64,000 bases of DNA. Source: Streptomyces chattanoogensis (GTDB taxonomy: Bacteria; Actinomycetota; Actinomycetes; Streptomycetales; Streptomycetaceae). Below the pieces are notes generated by a model. That model searched no databases. It saw only the letters and a list, made by a program, of their open reading frames with translations, and was not told the origin of the DNA. The stretch is taken from assembly GCF_001294335.1 (NCBI RefSeq), contig NZ_LGKG01000135.1, forward strand, positions 76,615 to 140,614. Reading direction: 5' to 3'. Position numbers and translations under genes: made by a program. Of the stretch, positions 36,331-47,771 are shown one piece after another; the stretch's first letter is position 1; each line of letters opens with the position of its first letter.

Positions 36331-36731
36331 ACTCGGTCCGAGTGACGGCGATCGCCTGCCTGATGCCGCTGTCCGAGCTGGACGAGGATCCGTTTCTGGT
36401 CGACGACCGCAGCCAGCACGACATGTGCACACAGTGGGCGGCAGCCCGTGATTACCGCCTGACCTGCCGGCTCAGCCTGCATCAGCTGCGCGCCGACCAC
36501 AGCGCGCTGTGGAGCGATGTCGAGCAGGGGCTGGTCGATGTGTTCGTGGCGCCCAACCGGCGGGCGCTGGAGAACGCCATCGCCGGGGCCGACGAATTCG
36601 GCGCGCGGTGCGCGGCGGCGGGCGTACGGCTGGAGACCGCCGACCTCGACGAGCCGGTCTACACCTCGGCGATGAAGTCCCATGTGCACCGTCGGCTGTC
36701 GATGCCGACGGCGGGATACAACGGCTGCTGA
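36327..36731 (+). CDS. Hypothetical protein, faint resolvase-N-like layout
   Basis: A 134-aa protein coupled to the zinc-ribbon gene (ATGA) and with its own GGAGG five bases upstream. The stretch CTQWAAARDYRLTCRLSLHQ then DVEQGLVDVFVAPNRRALEN recalls the helix-strand order of serine-recombinase N-terminal domains (QLxxxxxxxGY..., then a strand and an R), but the catalytic Ser-Arg signature at the N-terminus is absent. I do not assign a function. Confidence 0.6.
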   Translation: MNSVRVTAIACLMPLSELDEDPFLVDDRSQHDMCTQWAAARDYRLTCRLSLHQLRADHSALWSDVEQGLVDVFVAPNRRALENAIAGADEFGARCAAAGVRLETADLDEPVYTSAMKSHVHRRLSMPTAGYNGC

Positions 36732-36750
36732 GTTCCGCGCGCGTACGGAA

Positions 36751-36780
36751 AAGGGCCGGGGATGGCGTTCCCCGGCCCTT
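36751..36780. terminator. Bidirectional terminator hairpin
   Basis: A perfect 12-bp stem (36751-36762 with 36769-36780) with A and T runs at both ends, placed between the convergent 134-aa gene and hspR; it can serve both strands. Confidence 0.82.
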
Positions 36781-36802
36781 CCGCGTACGGCTGGCGCACT
36801 GC

Positions 36803-37255
36803 TTACTCCGACCGCTTGGGCCGCCACACCACCAGCGCGCTGGTCTGCTGCACATCCTGATACGGCACCAGATCGCGCCGGTAGGAAGCGTGCACCGCCG
36901 CCTCGCGCTGCTGCATGGCACTGGCCGCGCCCTCCAGGGCGCCCTGGAGTTCGGCGACCCGCTGCTGGAGGGCCGCGACCTGGTTCTCCAGCTCGATGAT
37001 GCGCTTGATGCCGGCGAGGTTGATGCCCTCGTCCTGCGACAACTGCTGGACGGTGCGCAGCAGTTCGATGTCGCGGGCGGAGTAGCGGCGGCCCCGGCCG
37101 GCCGTGCGGTCGGGAGAGACCAGGCCCAGGCGGTCGTACTGGCGCAGGGTCTGCGGATGCAGACCCGAGAGCTGAGCCGCGACGGAGATGACGTACACCG
37201 GCGATTCTTCGGTCAGTTCATACGGGTTACGACGCTGCCCGCCCCGGCTGTCCAT
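36803..37255 (-). CDS. hspR: HspR heat-shock repressor (MerR family)
   Basis: A 150-aa MerR-type protein: VYVISVAAQLSGLHPQTLRQ YDRLGLV forms the DNA-binding domain, GRRYSARDIELL the wing, and a Gln-rich coiled coil (residues 90-120) the dimer interface. HspR binds HAIR sites and, with DnaK as corepressor, shuts off the dnaK operon and clpB. It is the last gene of dnaK-grpE-dnaJ-hspR, one base after dnaJ, giving direct autoregulation. Confidence 0.97.
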   Translation of the reverse strand: MDSRGGQRRNPYELTEESPVYVISVAAQLSGLHPQTLRQYDRLGLVSPDRTAGRGRRYSARDIELLRTVQQLSQDEGINLAGIKRIIELENQVAALQQRVAELQGALEGAASAMQQREAAVHASYRRDLVPYQDVQQTSALVVWRPKRSE

Positions 37256-37256
37256 C

Positions 37257-38429
37257 TCAAGCTCCCTTCGCGGCCTGGAACAGCTCCGCCCGCGGGTCGG
37301 ATCCCGCGGTCGCCTCTCGGTAGTTCTCCAGCGATTCCTTCGCCTTGTCGCTCAGATCCCTGGGGACCTGCACCTCGATGGTGACCAGCAGATCACCGCG
37401 GGTGCCGTCCTTACGGGCTGCGCCCTTGCCCCGGGCCCGCATGGTGCGTCCGTTGGGGGTGCCGGCCGGGAGCTTGAGCGTGACCGGCGGGCCGCCCAGC
37501 GTCGGCACCTTCACCTCGCCGCCCAGCGCGGCCTCCGGGAAGGTGACCGGCACCGTGACGGTGAGGTTGTCGCCCTTGCGGCCGAAGACCGGGTGGGGTT
37601 CGACGTGCACGACGACGTACAGATCGCCCGCCGGGCCGCCCTGCTCGCCCGGACCGCCCTTGCCGCGCAGCCGGATGCGCTGCCCGTCCGAGACGCCCGC
37701 GGGGATACGGACCTGCATGGTGCGGGCGCTCGTCGCGCGGCCGCTGCCCTTGCAGACGTCGCAGGGGTCCTGGGCGATCAGGCCCCGGCCCTTGCAGTCG
37801 GCGCACGGGTCGGTGAGCGAGAAGCCGCCGCCCGCGCCCCGGCTGACCTGCCCGGTGCCCACACAGGTCGGACAGACCCGAGGCGTACCGTTTTTGTCAC
37901 CGGTGCCCGAACACGCCTTGCACGGCTCCTTGCTGGACATCCGCAGCGGGACCGTGGCCCCGTCGACCGCCTCGGTGAAGCTGAGCGTCACCTCGGACTC
38001 GATGTCCTGGCCCCGCCTCGGCTGCGTACGGGTGCCCGCGGCGCCCCGGTTGAACAGGCCACCGAAGACATCGCCGAGGCCGCCGCCGAAGCCGCCGCCG
38101 CCCTGGCCGCCCTGGGAGCCTCCGAAGAGGTCGCCCAGGTCGAAGTTGAAACTGCCGCCGCCGGCACCGGGACCGGGCCGGAACCCGCCGTTGCCGAACA
38201 GCGCGCGCGCCTCGTCGTACTCCTTGCGGCGCTTGGGGTCGCCCAGGACGTCATTGGCCTCCGAGATCGCCTTGAAGCGCTCCTCGGCCTTGTCGTCGCC
38301 CTTGTTGGCGTCCGGGTGGTTCTCGCGGGCGAGCTTCCGGTACGCCTTCTTGATCTCCGCTTCGGTGGCGTCCTTCGGGACGCCGAGGACCTTGTAGTAG
38401 TCCTTCTCGACGAAGTCCTTGGTGCTCAT
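37257..38429 (-). CDS. dnaJ: DnaJ co-chaperone
   Basis: A 390-aa Hsp40 that delivers substrates to DnaK and stimulates its ATPase. J domain at residues 9-75 with the HPD tripeptide (ENHPDANKG), Gly/Phe-rich linker (FGGSQGGQGGGGFGG), four zinc repeats (CKACSGTG, CPTCVGTG, CADCKGRG, CDVCKGSG) and the C-terminal substrate domain. Complete type I DnaJ. It lies 48 bases after grpE. Confidence 0.97.
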   Translation of the reverse strand: MSTKDFVEKDYYKVLGVPKDATEAEIKKAYRKLARENHPDANKGDDKAEERFKAISEANDVLGDPKRRKEYDEARALFGNGGFRPGPGAGGGSFNFDLGDLFGGSQGGQGGGGFGGGLGDVFGGLFNRGAAGTRTQPRRGQDIESEVTLSFTEAVDGATVPLRMSSKEPCKACSGTGDKNGTPRVCPTCVGTGQVSRGAGGGFSLTDPCADCKGRGLIAQDPCDVCKGSGRATSARTMQVRIPAGVSDGQRIRLRGKGGPGEQGGPAGDLYVVVHVEPHPVFGRKGDNLTVTVPVTFPEAALGGEVKVPTLGGPPVTLKLPAGTPNGRTMRARGKGAARKDGTRGDLLVTIEVQVPRDLSDKAKESLENYREATAGSDPRAELFQAAKGA

Positions 38430-38477
38430 CCCCGACGTCCCTCCTTCCGCGCGGTTGTCTGCTGCTGCGTCCTCACG

Positions 38478-41098
<2,621 letters not shown>

Positions 41099-41355
41099 TT
41101 ATACAGCCCTTATCCTCACCAGGGCGTTTGTAAGGACGCGAGGAGAATGGAGACGGTTGCCCGGGGCCCCGAACGACGATCCGAACGGCCTGAGGGTTGC
41201 CTGCGCGACACAGATCACCGGCCGCGCGGCTTCATGGGGCCCCCGATCCTGGGTAACCTCAGCCGCAGACCTGAAAAGTTACCGCTTAGTAGTTCCGTAA
41301 CCGTTCCCGCTCATCCGCTCAAGATTCCCGCTCTCGCAGGCCCGAGGAGCCACCC

Positions 41356-43623
41356 ATGCAACTCGCCGCGATCATCGTGTCGCTGGTCCTAATCGCGGTC
41401 GCAGTCGCGCTGTTCGGCCGTGCCGTCCTGCAGATCTACCGCTTCATGCGGCTCGGCCAGTCCGTGCCCGCCGGCACCCGGACGAACGACCCCGCGCAGC
41501 GCACCGTCACCGTGGTCAAGGAGTTCCTCGGCCACACCCGGATGAACCGCTGGGGCATCGTGGGCGTGGCGCACTGGTTCGTGGCGGTGGGCTTCTTCTC
41601 GCTGCTGCTGACGATCGTCAACGCCATCGGCCAGCTCTTCAAGGCCGACTGGCTGATCCCGTTCATCGGCGACTGGCTGCCGTGGGAGCTGTGGGTCGAG
41701 GGCATGGGCACGATGACGACGGTGGGCATCGTCACCCTGATCGTCATCCGGCAGCTGAGCCGGCCGGGCAGGGCGGGCCGCAAGTCCCGCTTCGCGGGCT
41801 CCAACACCGGCCAGGCGTACTTCGTCGAGGCCGTCATCCTCATCGTCGGCATCTGCATCGTGACGCTGCACGCCCTGGAGGGCGCCCAGCACGGCGTCGA
41901 CCACTACGAGGCCGCGTACTTCGCCTCGTACCCGCTGGTCGCGGCGTTCAAGGGGCTGAGCGTCGGCACGCTGCAGAACCTCACCTACCTCTTCGCCGGG
42001 GTCAAGATCGCGACGTCCTTCATCTGGATGATCACGGTCTCCCTCAAGACCGACATGGGTGTCGCCTGGCACCGCTTCCTGGGCTTCCCCAACATCTGGT
42101 TCAAGCGGGAGGCGGACGGCGATGTGGCGCTGGGCGCCCTCCAGCCGATGACGTCCGGCGGCAAGCCGATCGACTTCGAGGACCCGGGCGAGGACGACCA
42201 GTTCGGCGTCTCCCAGATCGAGCACTTCTCCTGGAAGGGCCTGCTCGACTTCTCCACCTGCACCGAGTGCGGCCGCTGCCAGTCGCAGTGCCCCGCCTGG
42301 AACACCGGCAAGCCGCTCTCCCCCAAGCTGCTGATCATGTCGCTGCGCGACCACGCGCATGCCAAGGCGCCGTACCTGCTCGCGGGCGGCGGCAAGGACG
42401 CCGAGGGCAACGAGACGGCCTCCGCGGAGCAGCTGAAGGACGTTCCCGCGTCGGCTCTCGCCGAGGCCGAGCGCCCCCTGATCGGGACGCTCGAGGAGAA
42501 CGGCGTCATCGACCCCGACGTCCTGTGGTCCTGCACCACCTGCGGCGCCTGCGTCGAGCAGTGCCCGGTCGACATCGAGCACATCGACCACATCGTCGAC
42601 ATGCGCCGCTACCAGGTCATGATCGAGTCCAGCTTCCCCAGCGAGGCGGGCACGATGCTCAAGAACCTGGAGAAGAAGGGCAACCCCTGGGGCCTGGCCA
42701 AGAAGCAGCGCCTCGCCTGGACCAAGGAGGTCGACTTCGAGGTCCCGGTCGTCGGCAAGGACGTCGAGGACCTCACCGAGGTCGACTACCTCTACTGGGT
42801 CGGCTGCGCCGGCGCCCTGGAGGACCGCGCCAAGAAGACGACCAAGGCCTTCGCGGAGCTGCTGCACATCGCGGGCGTCAAGTTCGCGATCATGGGCGGC
42901 GACGAGAAGTGCACCGGTGACTCGCCGCGCCGCCTGGGCAACGAGTTCCTCTTCCAGCAGCTCGGCGCGGAGAACGTCGCGACGCTGAACGCGGCCTTCG
43001 GCGAGGACGACGAGGACGAGTCGACCAAGAAGCCGAAGTCGTCGAAGAAGATCGTCGCGACCTGCCCGCACTGCTTCAACACCATCGCGAACGAGTACCC
43101 GCAGCTCGGCGGCGAGTACGAGGTCATCCACCACACCCAGCTGCTGCAGCACCTGATCGACGAGGGCAAGCTCATCCCCGTCACCCCGGTGGAAGGCCTG
43201 ATCACCTACCACGACCCCTGCTACCTCGGCCGCCACAACAAGGTCTACACGCCCCCGCGCGAGATCATCGCCAAGGTGCCGGGCCTGCGGAACGAGGAGA
43301 TGCACCGCCACAAGGAGCGCGGCTTCTGCTGCGGCGCCGGCGGTGCCCGGATGTGGATGGAGGAGCGGATCGGCAAGCGCATCAACAACGAGCGCGTCGA
43401 CGAGGCCCTGTCCCTCAACCCCGACATCGTCTCGACGGCCTGCCCGTTCTGCCTCGTCATGCTGACCGACTCCGTCAACGGCAAGAAGAACGACGGCAAG
43501 GCTAAGGAGTCCATCCAGGTCGTCGACGTGGCCCAGCTCCTGCTGGACTCCGTCAAGACGCCGGTGGATCCGGAGGGTGAGACCGCGACGGCCGATGAGC
43601 CGGAGCCGGAGCCCGCGAAGTAG
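41356..43623 (+). CDS. Membrane Fe-S oxidoreductase (HdrD/GlpC-like)
   Basis: A 755-aa protein joining a membrane cytochrome-b-like domain with an electron-transfer module. Five or six transmembrane helices lie in residues 1-225. Two [4Fe-4S] ferredoxin motifs follow near residues 300 (CTECGRCQSQCP) and 392 (CTTCGACVEQCP). Two CCG cysteine domains close it: YWVGCAG...CPHCFNT and HDPCYLGRHNK...GFCCGAGGARMW. This is the actinobacterial heterodisulfide-reductase-related family thought to pass electrons between quinones and an unknown donor. Strong terminator follows. Confidence 0.92.
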   Translation: MQLAAIIVSLVLIAVAVALFGRAVLQIYRFMRLGQSVPAGTRTNDPAQRTVTVVKEFLGHTRMNRWGIVGVAHWFVAVGFFSLLLTIVNAIGQLFKADWLIPFIGDWLPWELWVEGMGTMTTVGIVTLIVIRQLSRPGRAGRKSRFAGSNTGQAYFVEAVILIVGICIVTLHALEGAQHGVDHYEAAYFASYPLVAAFKGLSVGTLQNLTYLFAGVKIATSFIWMITVSLKTDMGVAWHRFLGFPNIWFKREADGDVALGALQPMTSGGKPIDFEDPGEDDQFGVSQIEHFSWKGLLDFSTCTECGRCQSQCPAWNTGKPLSPKLLIMSLRDHAHAKAPYLLAGGGKDAEGNETASAEQLKDVPASALAEAERPLIGTLEENGVIDPDVLWSCTTCGACVEQCPVDIEHIDHIVDMRRYQVMIESSFPSEAGTMLKNLEKKGNPWGLAKKQRLAWTKEVDFEVPVVGKDVEDLTEVDYLYWVGCAGALEDRAKKTTKAFAELLHIAGVKFAIMGGDEKCTGDSPRRLGNEFLFQQLGAENVATLNAAFGEDDEDESTKKPKSSKKIVATCPHCFNTIANEYPQLGGEYEVIHHTQLLQHLIDEGKLIPVTPVEGLITYHDPCYLGRHNKVYTPPREIIAKVPGLRNEEMHRHKERGFCCGAGGARMWMEERIGKRINNERVDEALSLNPDIVSTACPFCLVMLTDSVNGKKNDGKAKESIQVVDVAQLLLDSVKTPVDPEGETATADEPEPEPAK

Positions 43624-43643
43624 CGGCCCCTGCGCCTACGGTC

Positions 43644-43680
43644 CGACGGCCGGTCCCGCTCCCCGCGGGACCGGCCGTCG
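43644..43680 (+). terminator. Terminator hairpin after the Fe-S oxidoreductase
   Basis: A perfect 15-bp GC-rich stem (43644-43658 with 43666-43680) with a 7-base loop, 21 bases after the stop codon. Confidence 0.85.
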
Positions 43681-43732
43681 GCGTTGCGGGACACGGAACC
43701 CGTCACGCCCCCAGGCCCTCTAGCCACATGTC

Positions 43733-44533
43733 ATGATCAAGCACCACATATCCCCGCGCCCCGCCCGCCGCGCGTCCCGTGCCCTCCTGGTCGTCCTCGT
43801 CCCCCTCCTGGCCGCGGCCCTCTCCGGGTGCGCCGCCCGCACGCCCCCGCCCGAGCCCCGCGGCCTCCCCTTCGTCGGCGTCCTCACCAGCGACAACGAC
43901 CACTGGTGCACGGCGAGCGTGGTCGACAGCCCGCGGCGCAATCTGATCGCCACCGCCGCCCACTGCGTCTACTTCCACAAGGAGGACGAGAAGGACGGGT
44001 ACGAGGCCGGGCCGTTCAAGGGCGATCTGCGCTTCGCCCCGCAGTTCTCCGGAGCCGCCCCCGGCCACTATCCGTACGGCACGTGGAAGGTCACCGGCAT
44101 CCATGTCCACACCCTGTGGACGAAAGAGAACGACGACCGGGGCGACTACGCCTTCCTGACCGTCGCCCCCGACAAGAAGGGCCGCCGCCTCCAGGACGTC
44201 GTCGGCGCCGCCGCCCCCGACTGGTCGTCCTCCCCGCACCGCCGCGTCACCGTCGTCGGCTACCCCAACGAGGACCACAACCCCCGCAACCGCCCCGTCT
44301 CCTGTACCACCCGCACCCGCCGCGACCCCGACGAGCCGTACATGGTCCGCATCGAGTGCCCCGGCTTCTGGCCCGGCACCAGCGGCGGTCCCTGGCTCGC
44401 CGACCACCGGGACGCGGCCCGGCCCGGACGGCTCATGGGCGTACTCAGCGGCGGCGACACGGACCGCGAGTCGGTCGCGGTGCTCTTCGACCGCCGGGCC
44501 CGCGCACTGTACGAGCGGGCGGCGCGGGGCTGA
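43733..44533 (+). CDS. Trypsin-like serine protease, probable lipoprotein
   Basis: A 266-aa protein with an Arg-rich signal peptide and lipobox LSGC at about residue 33, so the mature protein is likely lipid-anchored outside the cell. The chymotrypsin-fold triad is visible: His in IATAAHCVYF, Asp in NDDRGDYAFLTV, Ser in FWPGTSGGPW. The Cys pair in CTTRTR...RIECPG may be a disulfide. Substrate unknown. No obvious operon partners. Confidence 0.85.
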   Translation: MIKHHISPRPARRASRALLVVLVPLLAAALSGCAARTPPPEPRGLPFVGVLTSDNDHWCTASVVDSPRRNLIATAAHCVYFHKEDEKDGYEAGPFKGDLRFAPQFSGAAPGHYPYGTWKVTGIHVHTLWTKENDDRGDYAFLTVAPDKKGRRLQDVVGAAAPDWSSSPHRRVTVVGYPNEDHNPRNRPVSCTTRTRRDPDEPYMVRIECPGFWPGTSGGPWLADHRDAARPGRLMGVLSGGDTDRESVAVLFDRRARALYERAARG

Positions 44534-44576
44534 CGAGGCGGCGGTTCACGGTCCGGCCGCGCGTGCTGCCCGCGCC

Positions 44577-45164
44577 TCAGGCATCCCCCTGCACCCGCGC
44601 ATGCTGGTGCATGTCATGCCACCCGTCCGCATGCCGCAGCGCACTGCGCCGTATCCCCTCCCCCGCGAAGCCGGCCTTGGCGGCCACCCGGCAGGACGCC
44701 TCGTTGCGGTCCGAGTGCATGAGTTCGAGCCGGTGGAACCCGGCCTCGTCGAACGCCCAGTCCGCCAGCGTGACGAGGCTCCGCGGGGCGATGCCCTTCC
44801 CGCGGGCATGCGGCAGCACCCAGTACGCGCACTCGGCGAGCCCGTGCAGCAGCTCCATCCGCCGCAGGGCCACCCGCCCCACCACCGCGCCGTCGTCCGC
44901 GCGGGCGATCGCCCAGTGGGCCGAACTCTCCCGCTGCCACTCGCGCTCCCAAGTCGCGATCCACATCAGAGCGTCCTCGTGCGTCTGCAGGCGCCGCACG
45001 AACCACCGCTGCATCGCGGGGTCCTGGTAGGCGGCCAGCAGTACGGCGGCATCGTCACCGGCCCAGGGCCGCAACAGCAGTTCGCCGTCGCGCGACGTCA
45101 ACGAGGGCTGTGCAGCGGCGCAAAGGGTCCCGGCGGGTATGGCCGGCACTATGTCTGAGGTCAT
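44577..45164 (-). CDS. GNAT acetyltransferase (RimJ/RimL-like)
   Basis: A 195-aa protein with a GNAT fold: RDGELLLRPWAGDDAAVLLA at the N-terminus, GLAECAYWVLPHARGKGIAP (acetyl-CoA pyrophosphate loop), ALVTLADW-like helix and LELMHSDRNEASCRVAAKAG at the C-terminus. The W-x-L-P-x-x-R-G-K-G loop is typical of RimJ/RimL-type N-terminal or small-molecule acetyltransferases. Substrate unknown. ATG 45164 is divergent from the RNase H gene. Confidence 0.88.
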   Translation of the reverse strand: MTSDIVPAIPAGTLCAAAQPSLTSRDGELLLRPWAGDDAAVLLAAYQDPAMQRWFVRRLQTHEDALMWIATWEREWQRESSAHWAIARADDGAVVGRVALRRMELLHGLAECAYWVLPHARGKGIAPRSLVTLADWAFDEAGFHRLELMHSDRNEASCRVAAKAGFAGEGIRRSALRHADGWHDMHQHARVQGDA

Positions 45165-45304
45165 GGCGGCATCATCGCCATGAGGCGCGCAGGGACGCCA
45201 CAAGATCGGCCACCCGCCGGTGTGTTCCGGCCCACGGTGCGGGCCGCGGACAGCTCGCCGGGACGGTTTCGCCCACGCGACGACCGCCTGACATCATCGC
45301 CCGC

Positions 45305-46024
45305 ATGGCTGAACGCGTGATCGCCGCATGTGACGGCGCCTCGAAGGGAAACCCCGGCCCCGCGGGCTGGGCCTGGGTCGTCGGTGACGGGGCGGGCGGC
45401 GCCGCCCGGTGGGAGGCCGGCCCCCTGGGGACCGCCACCAACAACGTTGCGGAACTCACCGCGCTGGAGCGCCTGTTGACGGCCATCGACCCGGCCGTCC
45501 CGGCGGAGATCCGGATGGACTCCCAGTACGCGATGAAGGCGGTCACCACCTGGCTGCCGGGCTGGAAGCGCAAGGGGTGGAAGACGGCAGCGGGCAAGCC
45601 GGTCGCCAACCAGGAACTCGTCATGCGCATCGACGCGCTGCTCACGGGGCGCTCCGTGGAATTCCGGTACGTGCCCGCGCACCAGGTGGACGGCGACCCG
45701 CTCAACGACTTCGCCGACCGCGCCGCGAGCCGGGCCGCCACCCTCCAGGAACCCGCCGGCAGCGCACTGGACTCCCCGCCGCCACCGCCCTCACCCGACA
45801 CCCCCCGGCCCGGCAGCACCCGCCGCCGCACCAACGGAGCGCCCGCGAAGGCCGCTTCGTCCCCGGACCGGCGACGCGCCTCGGGAGGCTCCGGACGCAC
45901 CCTCAACGCCAAGTTCCCCGGCCGCTGCCGCTGCGGCCGCTCCTACGGGGCGGGCGAGCCCATCGCCAAGAACGCCGACGGCTGGGGACATCCGGCGTGC
46001 CGGGGCGGCGGGGACGGCAGCTAG
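45305..46024 (+). CDS. RNase HI-like protein with C-terminal Cys motif
   Basis: A 239-aa protein. Residues 1-145 are an RNase H fold with the acidic catalytic set: Asp in AACDGASKGNPGP, Glu in NNVAELTALERLL, Asp in IRMDSQYAMKAV and Asp in DPLNDFADRAAS. Residues 150-200 form a Pro/Ser/Arg-rich linker, and the end (CRCGRSYGAGEPIAKNADGW GHPAC) has a C-x-C...C pattern that could bind zinc. Likely degrades RNA in RNA-DNA hybrids; the C-terminal part is an actinobacterial extension. Confidence 0.87.
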   Translation: MAERVIAACDGASKGNPGPAGWAWVVGDGAGGAARWEAGPLGTATNNVAELTALERLLTAIDPAVPAEIRMDSQYAMKAVTTWLPGWKRKGWKTAAGKPVANQELVMRIDALLTGRSVEFRYVPAHQVDGDPLNDFADRAASRAATLQEPAGSALDSPPPPPSPDTPRPGSTRRRTNGAPAKAASSPDRRRASGGSGRTLNAKFPGRCRCGRSYGAGEPIAKNADGWGHPACRGGGDGS

Positions 46025-46119
46025 CGGCGAAGGGGCCGGGCCGTTGCCGTCTCACCGACGAGCCGGGGGCCCGCTCAATTCGGTTGCCGGCCGCACCGCC
46101 CCGCCCCGACCATGCCCCC

Positions 46120-46593
46120 ATGGACGACGCCCCGCCGCTCCGCATCCGCCGCGCCCGCCCCACCGACGCCCCCGCCATCGCCACCGTCCACGCGGTGTCC
46201 CGGCGCGTCACCATGCCCTACCTCCCGCCGCAGCAGCACACCCACGAGGAGGTCACCCGCTGGATCCGCGAGATCGTGCTGCCGCGGTGCCACACCCTGG
46301 TGGCCGTCCGCGGCCCGGAAATCCTGGGCTACGCGGCCGTACAGGGCGATCTCCTCGACCACCTCTACCTCCTCCCCGAGGCCCGCCGCCGCGGTATCGG
46401 CACCCGCCTCCTCGCCGAGGCGCAGCGCCTGCGCCCCGCCGGCCTGACCCTGCACGTGTTCCGGCTCAACACCGACGCCCGCGCCTTCTACACCCATCAC
46501 GGCTTCACGGTCATCGCCACCGGCGACGGCAGCGACAACATGGAGAACCTGCCGGATCTGACCCTCCGCTGGGCACCCGGCCCCCGCGGCTGA
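46120..46593 (+). CDS. GNAT acetyltransferase
   Basis: A 157-aa protein: LRIRRARPTDAPAIATVHAV, LGYAAVQGDLLDHLYLLPEA, then the acetyl-CoA-binding RRRGIGTRLLAEAQRL and NTDARAFYTHHGFTVIATG. A standard single-domain acetyltransferase; substrate cannot be told. ATG 46120, 96 bases after the RNase H gene. Confidence 0.88.
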   Translation: MDDAPPLRIRRARPTDAPAIATVHAVSRRVTMPYLPPQQHTHEEVTRWIREIVLPRCHTLVAVRGPEILGYAAVQGDLLDHLYLLPEARRRGIGTRLLAEAQRLRPAGLTLHVFRLNTDARAFYTHHGFTVIATGDGSDNMENLPDLTLRWAPGPRG

Positions 46594-46615
46594 CCCTGAG
46601 GGTTCTCCGGGACGT

Positions 46616-46648
46616 CCCCTAGGGGATTTCGCCGCGTCCCCCTAGGGG
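46616..46648. promoter_or_regulatory. Pair of CCCCTAGGGG palindromes
   Basis: Perfect 10-bp palindromes at 46616-46625 and 46639-46648 have centres 23 bp apart, about two helical turns. The surrounding bases (GACGTC.. and ..GATGTC) extend the symmetry. They lie 82 bases upstream of the Yip1-like gene, after the acetyltransferase gene. Operator for an unidentified regulator, by inference. Confidence 0.5.
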
Positions 46649-46729
46649 ATGTCACAGGTCGGCAGCAAACCCCCGCCCACTCTCCGCGGTCGGCCACCGA
46701 ATCCCCACGGACCAGGTACTTTCGAAGGC

Positions 46730-47674
46730 GTGGCTGGATTCAGGATGGGTCGCGGACGGGATCCCCGTACCGCGCAGGACGGACAGCAGGCTCACCAGGG
46801 GCAGCAGGCTCCGTACGGACAGCAAGGACCGTACGGGCAGCAGCCCCCGCCTCCGCACGGGCAGTGGCAGCAGCCGCAGCACGGCGGCCCCCAGGGGCAG
46901 CACGGCGAGCCCGAGTACTTCGGTGACGACGGCGGCTACGCGCCCCAGCCGGGGGCCTACGCCCCGTACTCCCAGGACAACAACCCCGGCAGCACCCGCC
47001 AGTTCAGCATCGGCGAGGCCCCGGACGCGTACGCCCCGTACGCCGACCAGTACGACAACGGCCAGGGCCCCGACGGCCAGTACGCCGACGGCGGCACCTA
47101 CCACGCCGGCCAGGCCACCGCTCCGCCGGCCGGCCCCCGGCTGCACTGGAAGCAGCTGCTGTCCGGCCTCGTGCTGCGCCCGGCGGCCACCTTCTGGCAG
47201 ATGCGGGACCACACGGTCTGGGGCCCGGCGCTGACCGTCACCTTCCTCTACGGCCTGCTCGCGGTCTTCGGCTTCGACAAGGCCCGCGAGGATGTGCTGA
47301 ACGCCACGCTCGGCCAGAGCATCCCCTGGGTGGGGATCACCGCCGTGATGTTCATCATCGGCAGCCTGATCCTGGGCGCGGTCACCCACACCCTGGCCCG
47401 CCAGCTCGGCGGCGACGGCGCCTGGGCGCCGACCATCGGCCTGAGCATGCTGATCATGACGATTCCGGACGCGCCCCGGCTGCTGTTCGCCATGTTCCTC
47501 GGCGGTGACAGCCCCGTCGTCCAGGTCCTGGGCTGGCTGACCTGGCTCGCCACCGGTTTCCTGCTCACCTCCATGGTCAGCAAGTCGCACGACCTGCCGT
47601 GGCCCAAGGCGCTCGGCGCCTCCGGCATCCAGCTGGTCGCGCTGCTGGGCCTGCTGAAGCTCGGCACGCTGTAA
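46730..47674 (+). CDS. Yip1-domain membrane protein with Gln/Gly/Pro-rich N-terminus
   Basis: A 314-aa protein starting with GTG (VAGFRMGRGRDPRT; ATG at 46745 is an alternative). Residues 10-145 are low complexity, rich in Gln, Gly, Pro and Tyr (APYGQQGPYGQQPPPPHGQW). Residues 155-310 hold four or five membrane helices resembling the Yip1 domain (TFWQMRDHTVWGPALTVTFL, GITAVMFIIGSLILGAVTHT). Function in bacteria unknown. The disordered N-terminus lies in the cytosol by prediction. Confidence 0.78.
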   Translation: MAGFRMGRGRDPRTAQDGQQAHQGQQAPYGQQGPYGQQPPPPHGQWQQPQHGGPQGQHGEPEYFGDDGGYAPQPGAYAPYSQDNNPGSTRQFSIGEAPDAYAPYADQYDNGQGPDGQYADGGTYHAGQATAPPAGPRLHWKQLLSGLVLRPAATFWQMRDHTVWGPALTVTFLYGLLAVFGFDKAREDVLNATLGQSIPWVGITAVMFIIGSLILGAVTHTLARQLGGDGAWAPTIGLSMLIMTIPDAPRLLFAMFLGGDSPVVQVLGWLTWLATGFLLTSMVSKSHDLPWPKALGASGIQLVALLGLLKLGTL

Positions 47675-47702
47675 CCCGCCCTCTTCCGGCCGTACGTACA
47701 CC

Positions 47703-47739
47703 GAAGGGCCCCGCTACGGGAGATGTAGCGGGGCCCTTC
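47703..47739. terminator. Bidirectional terminator hairpin
   Basis: A 15-bp perfect stem (47703-47717 with 47725-47739) and 7-base loop between the convergent Yip1-like and SGNH-hydrolase genes. Confidence 0.85.
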
Positions 47740-47771
47740 GCGTACCTGTGGTGGCGGGCGCTTCCGGACCG

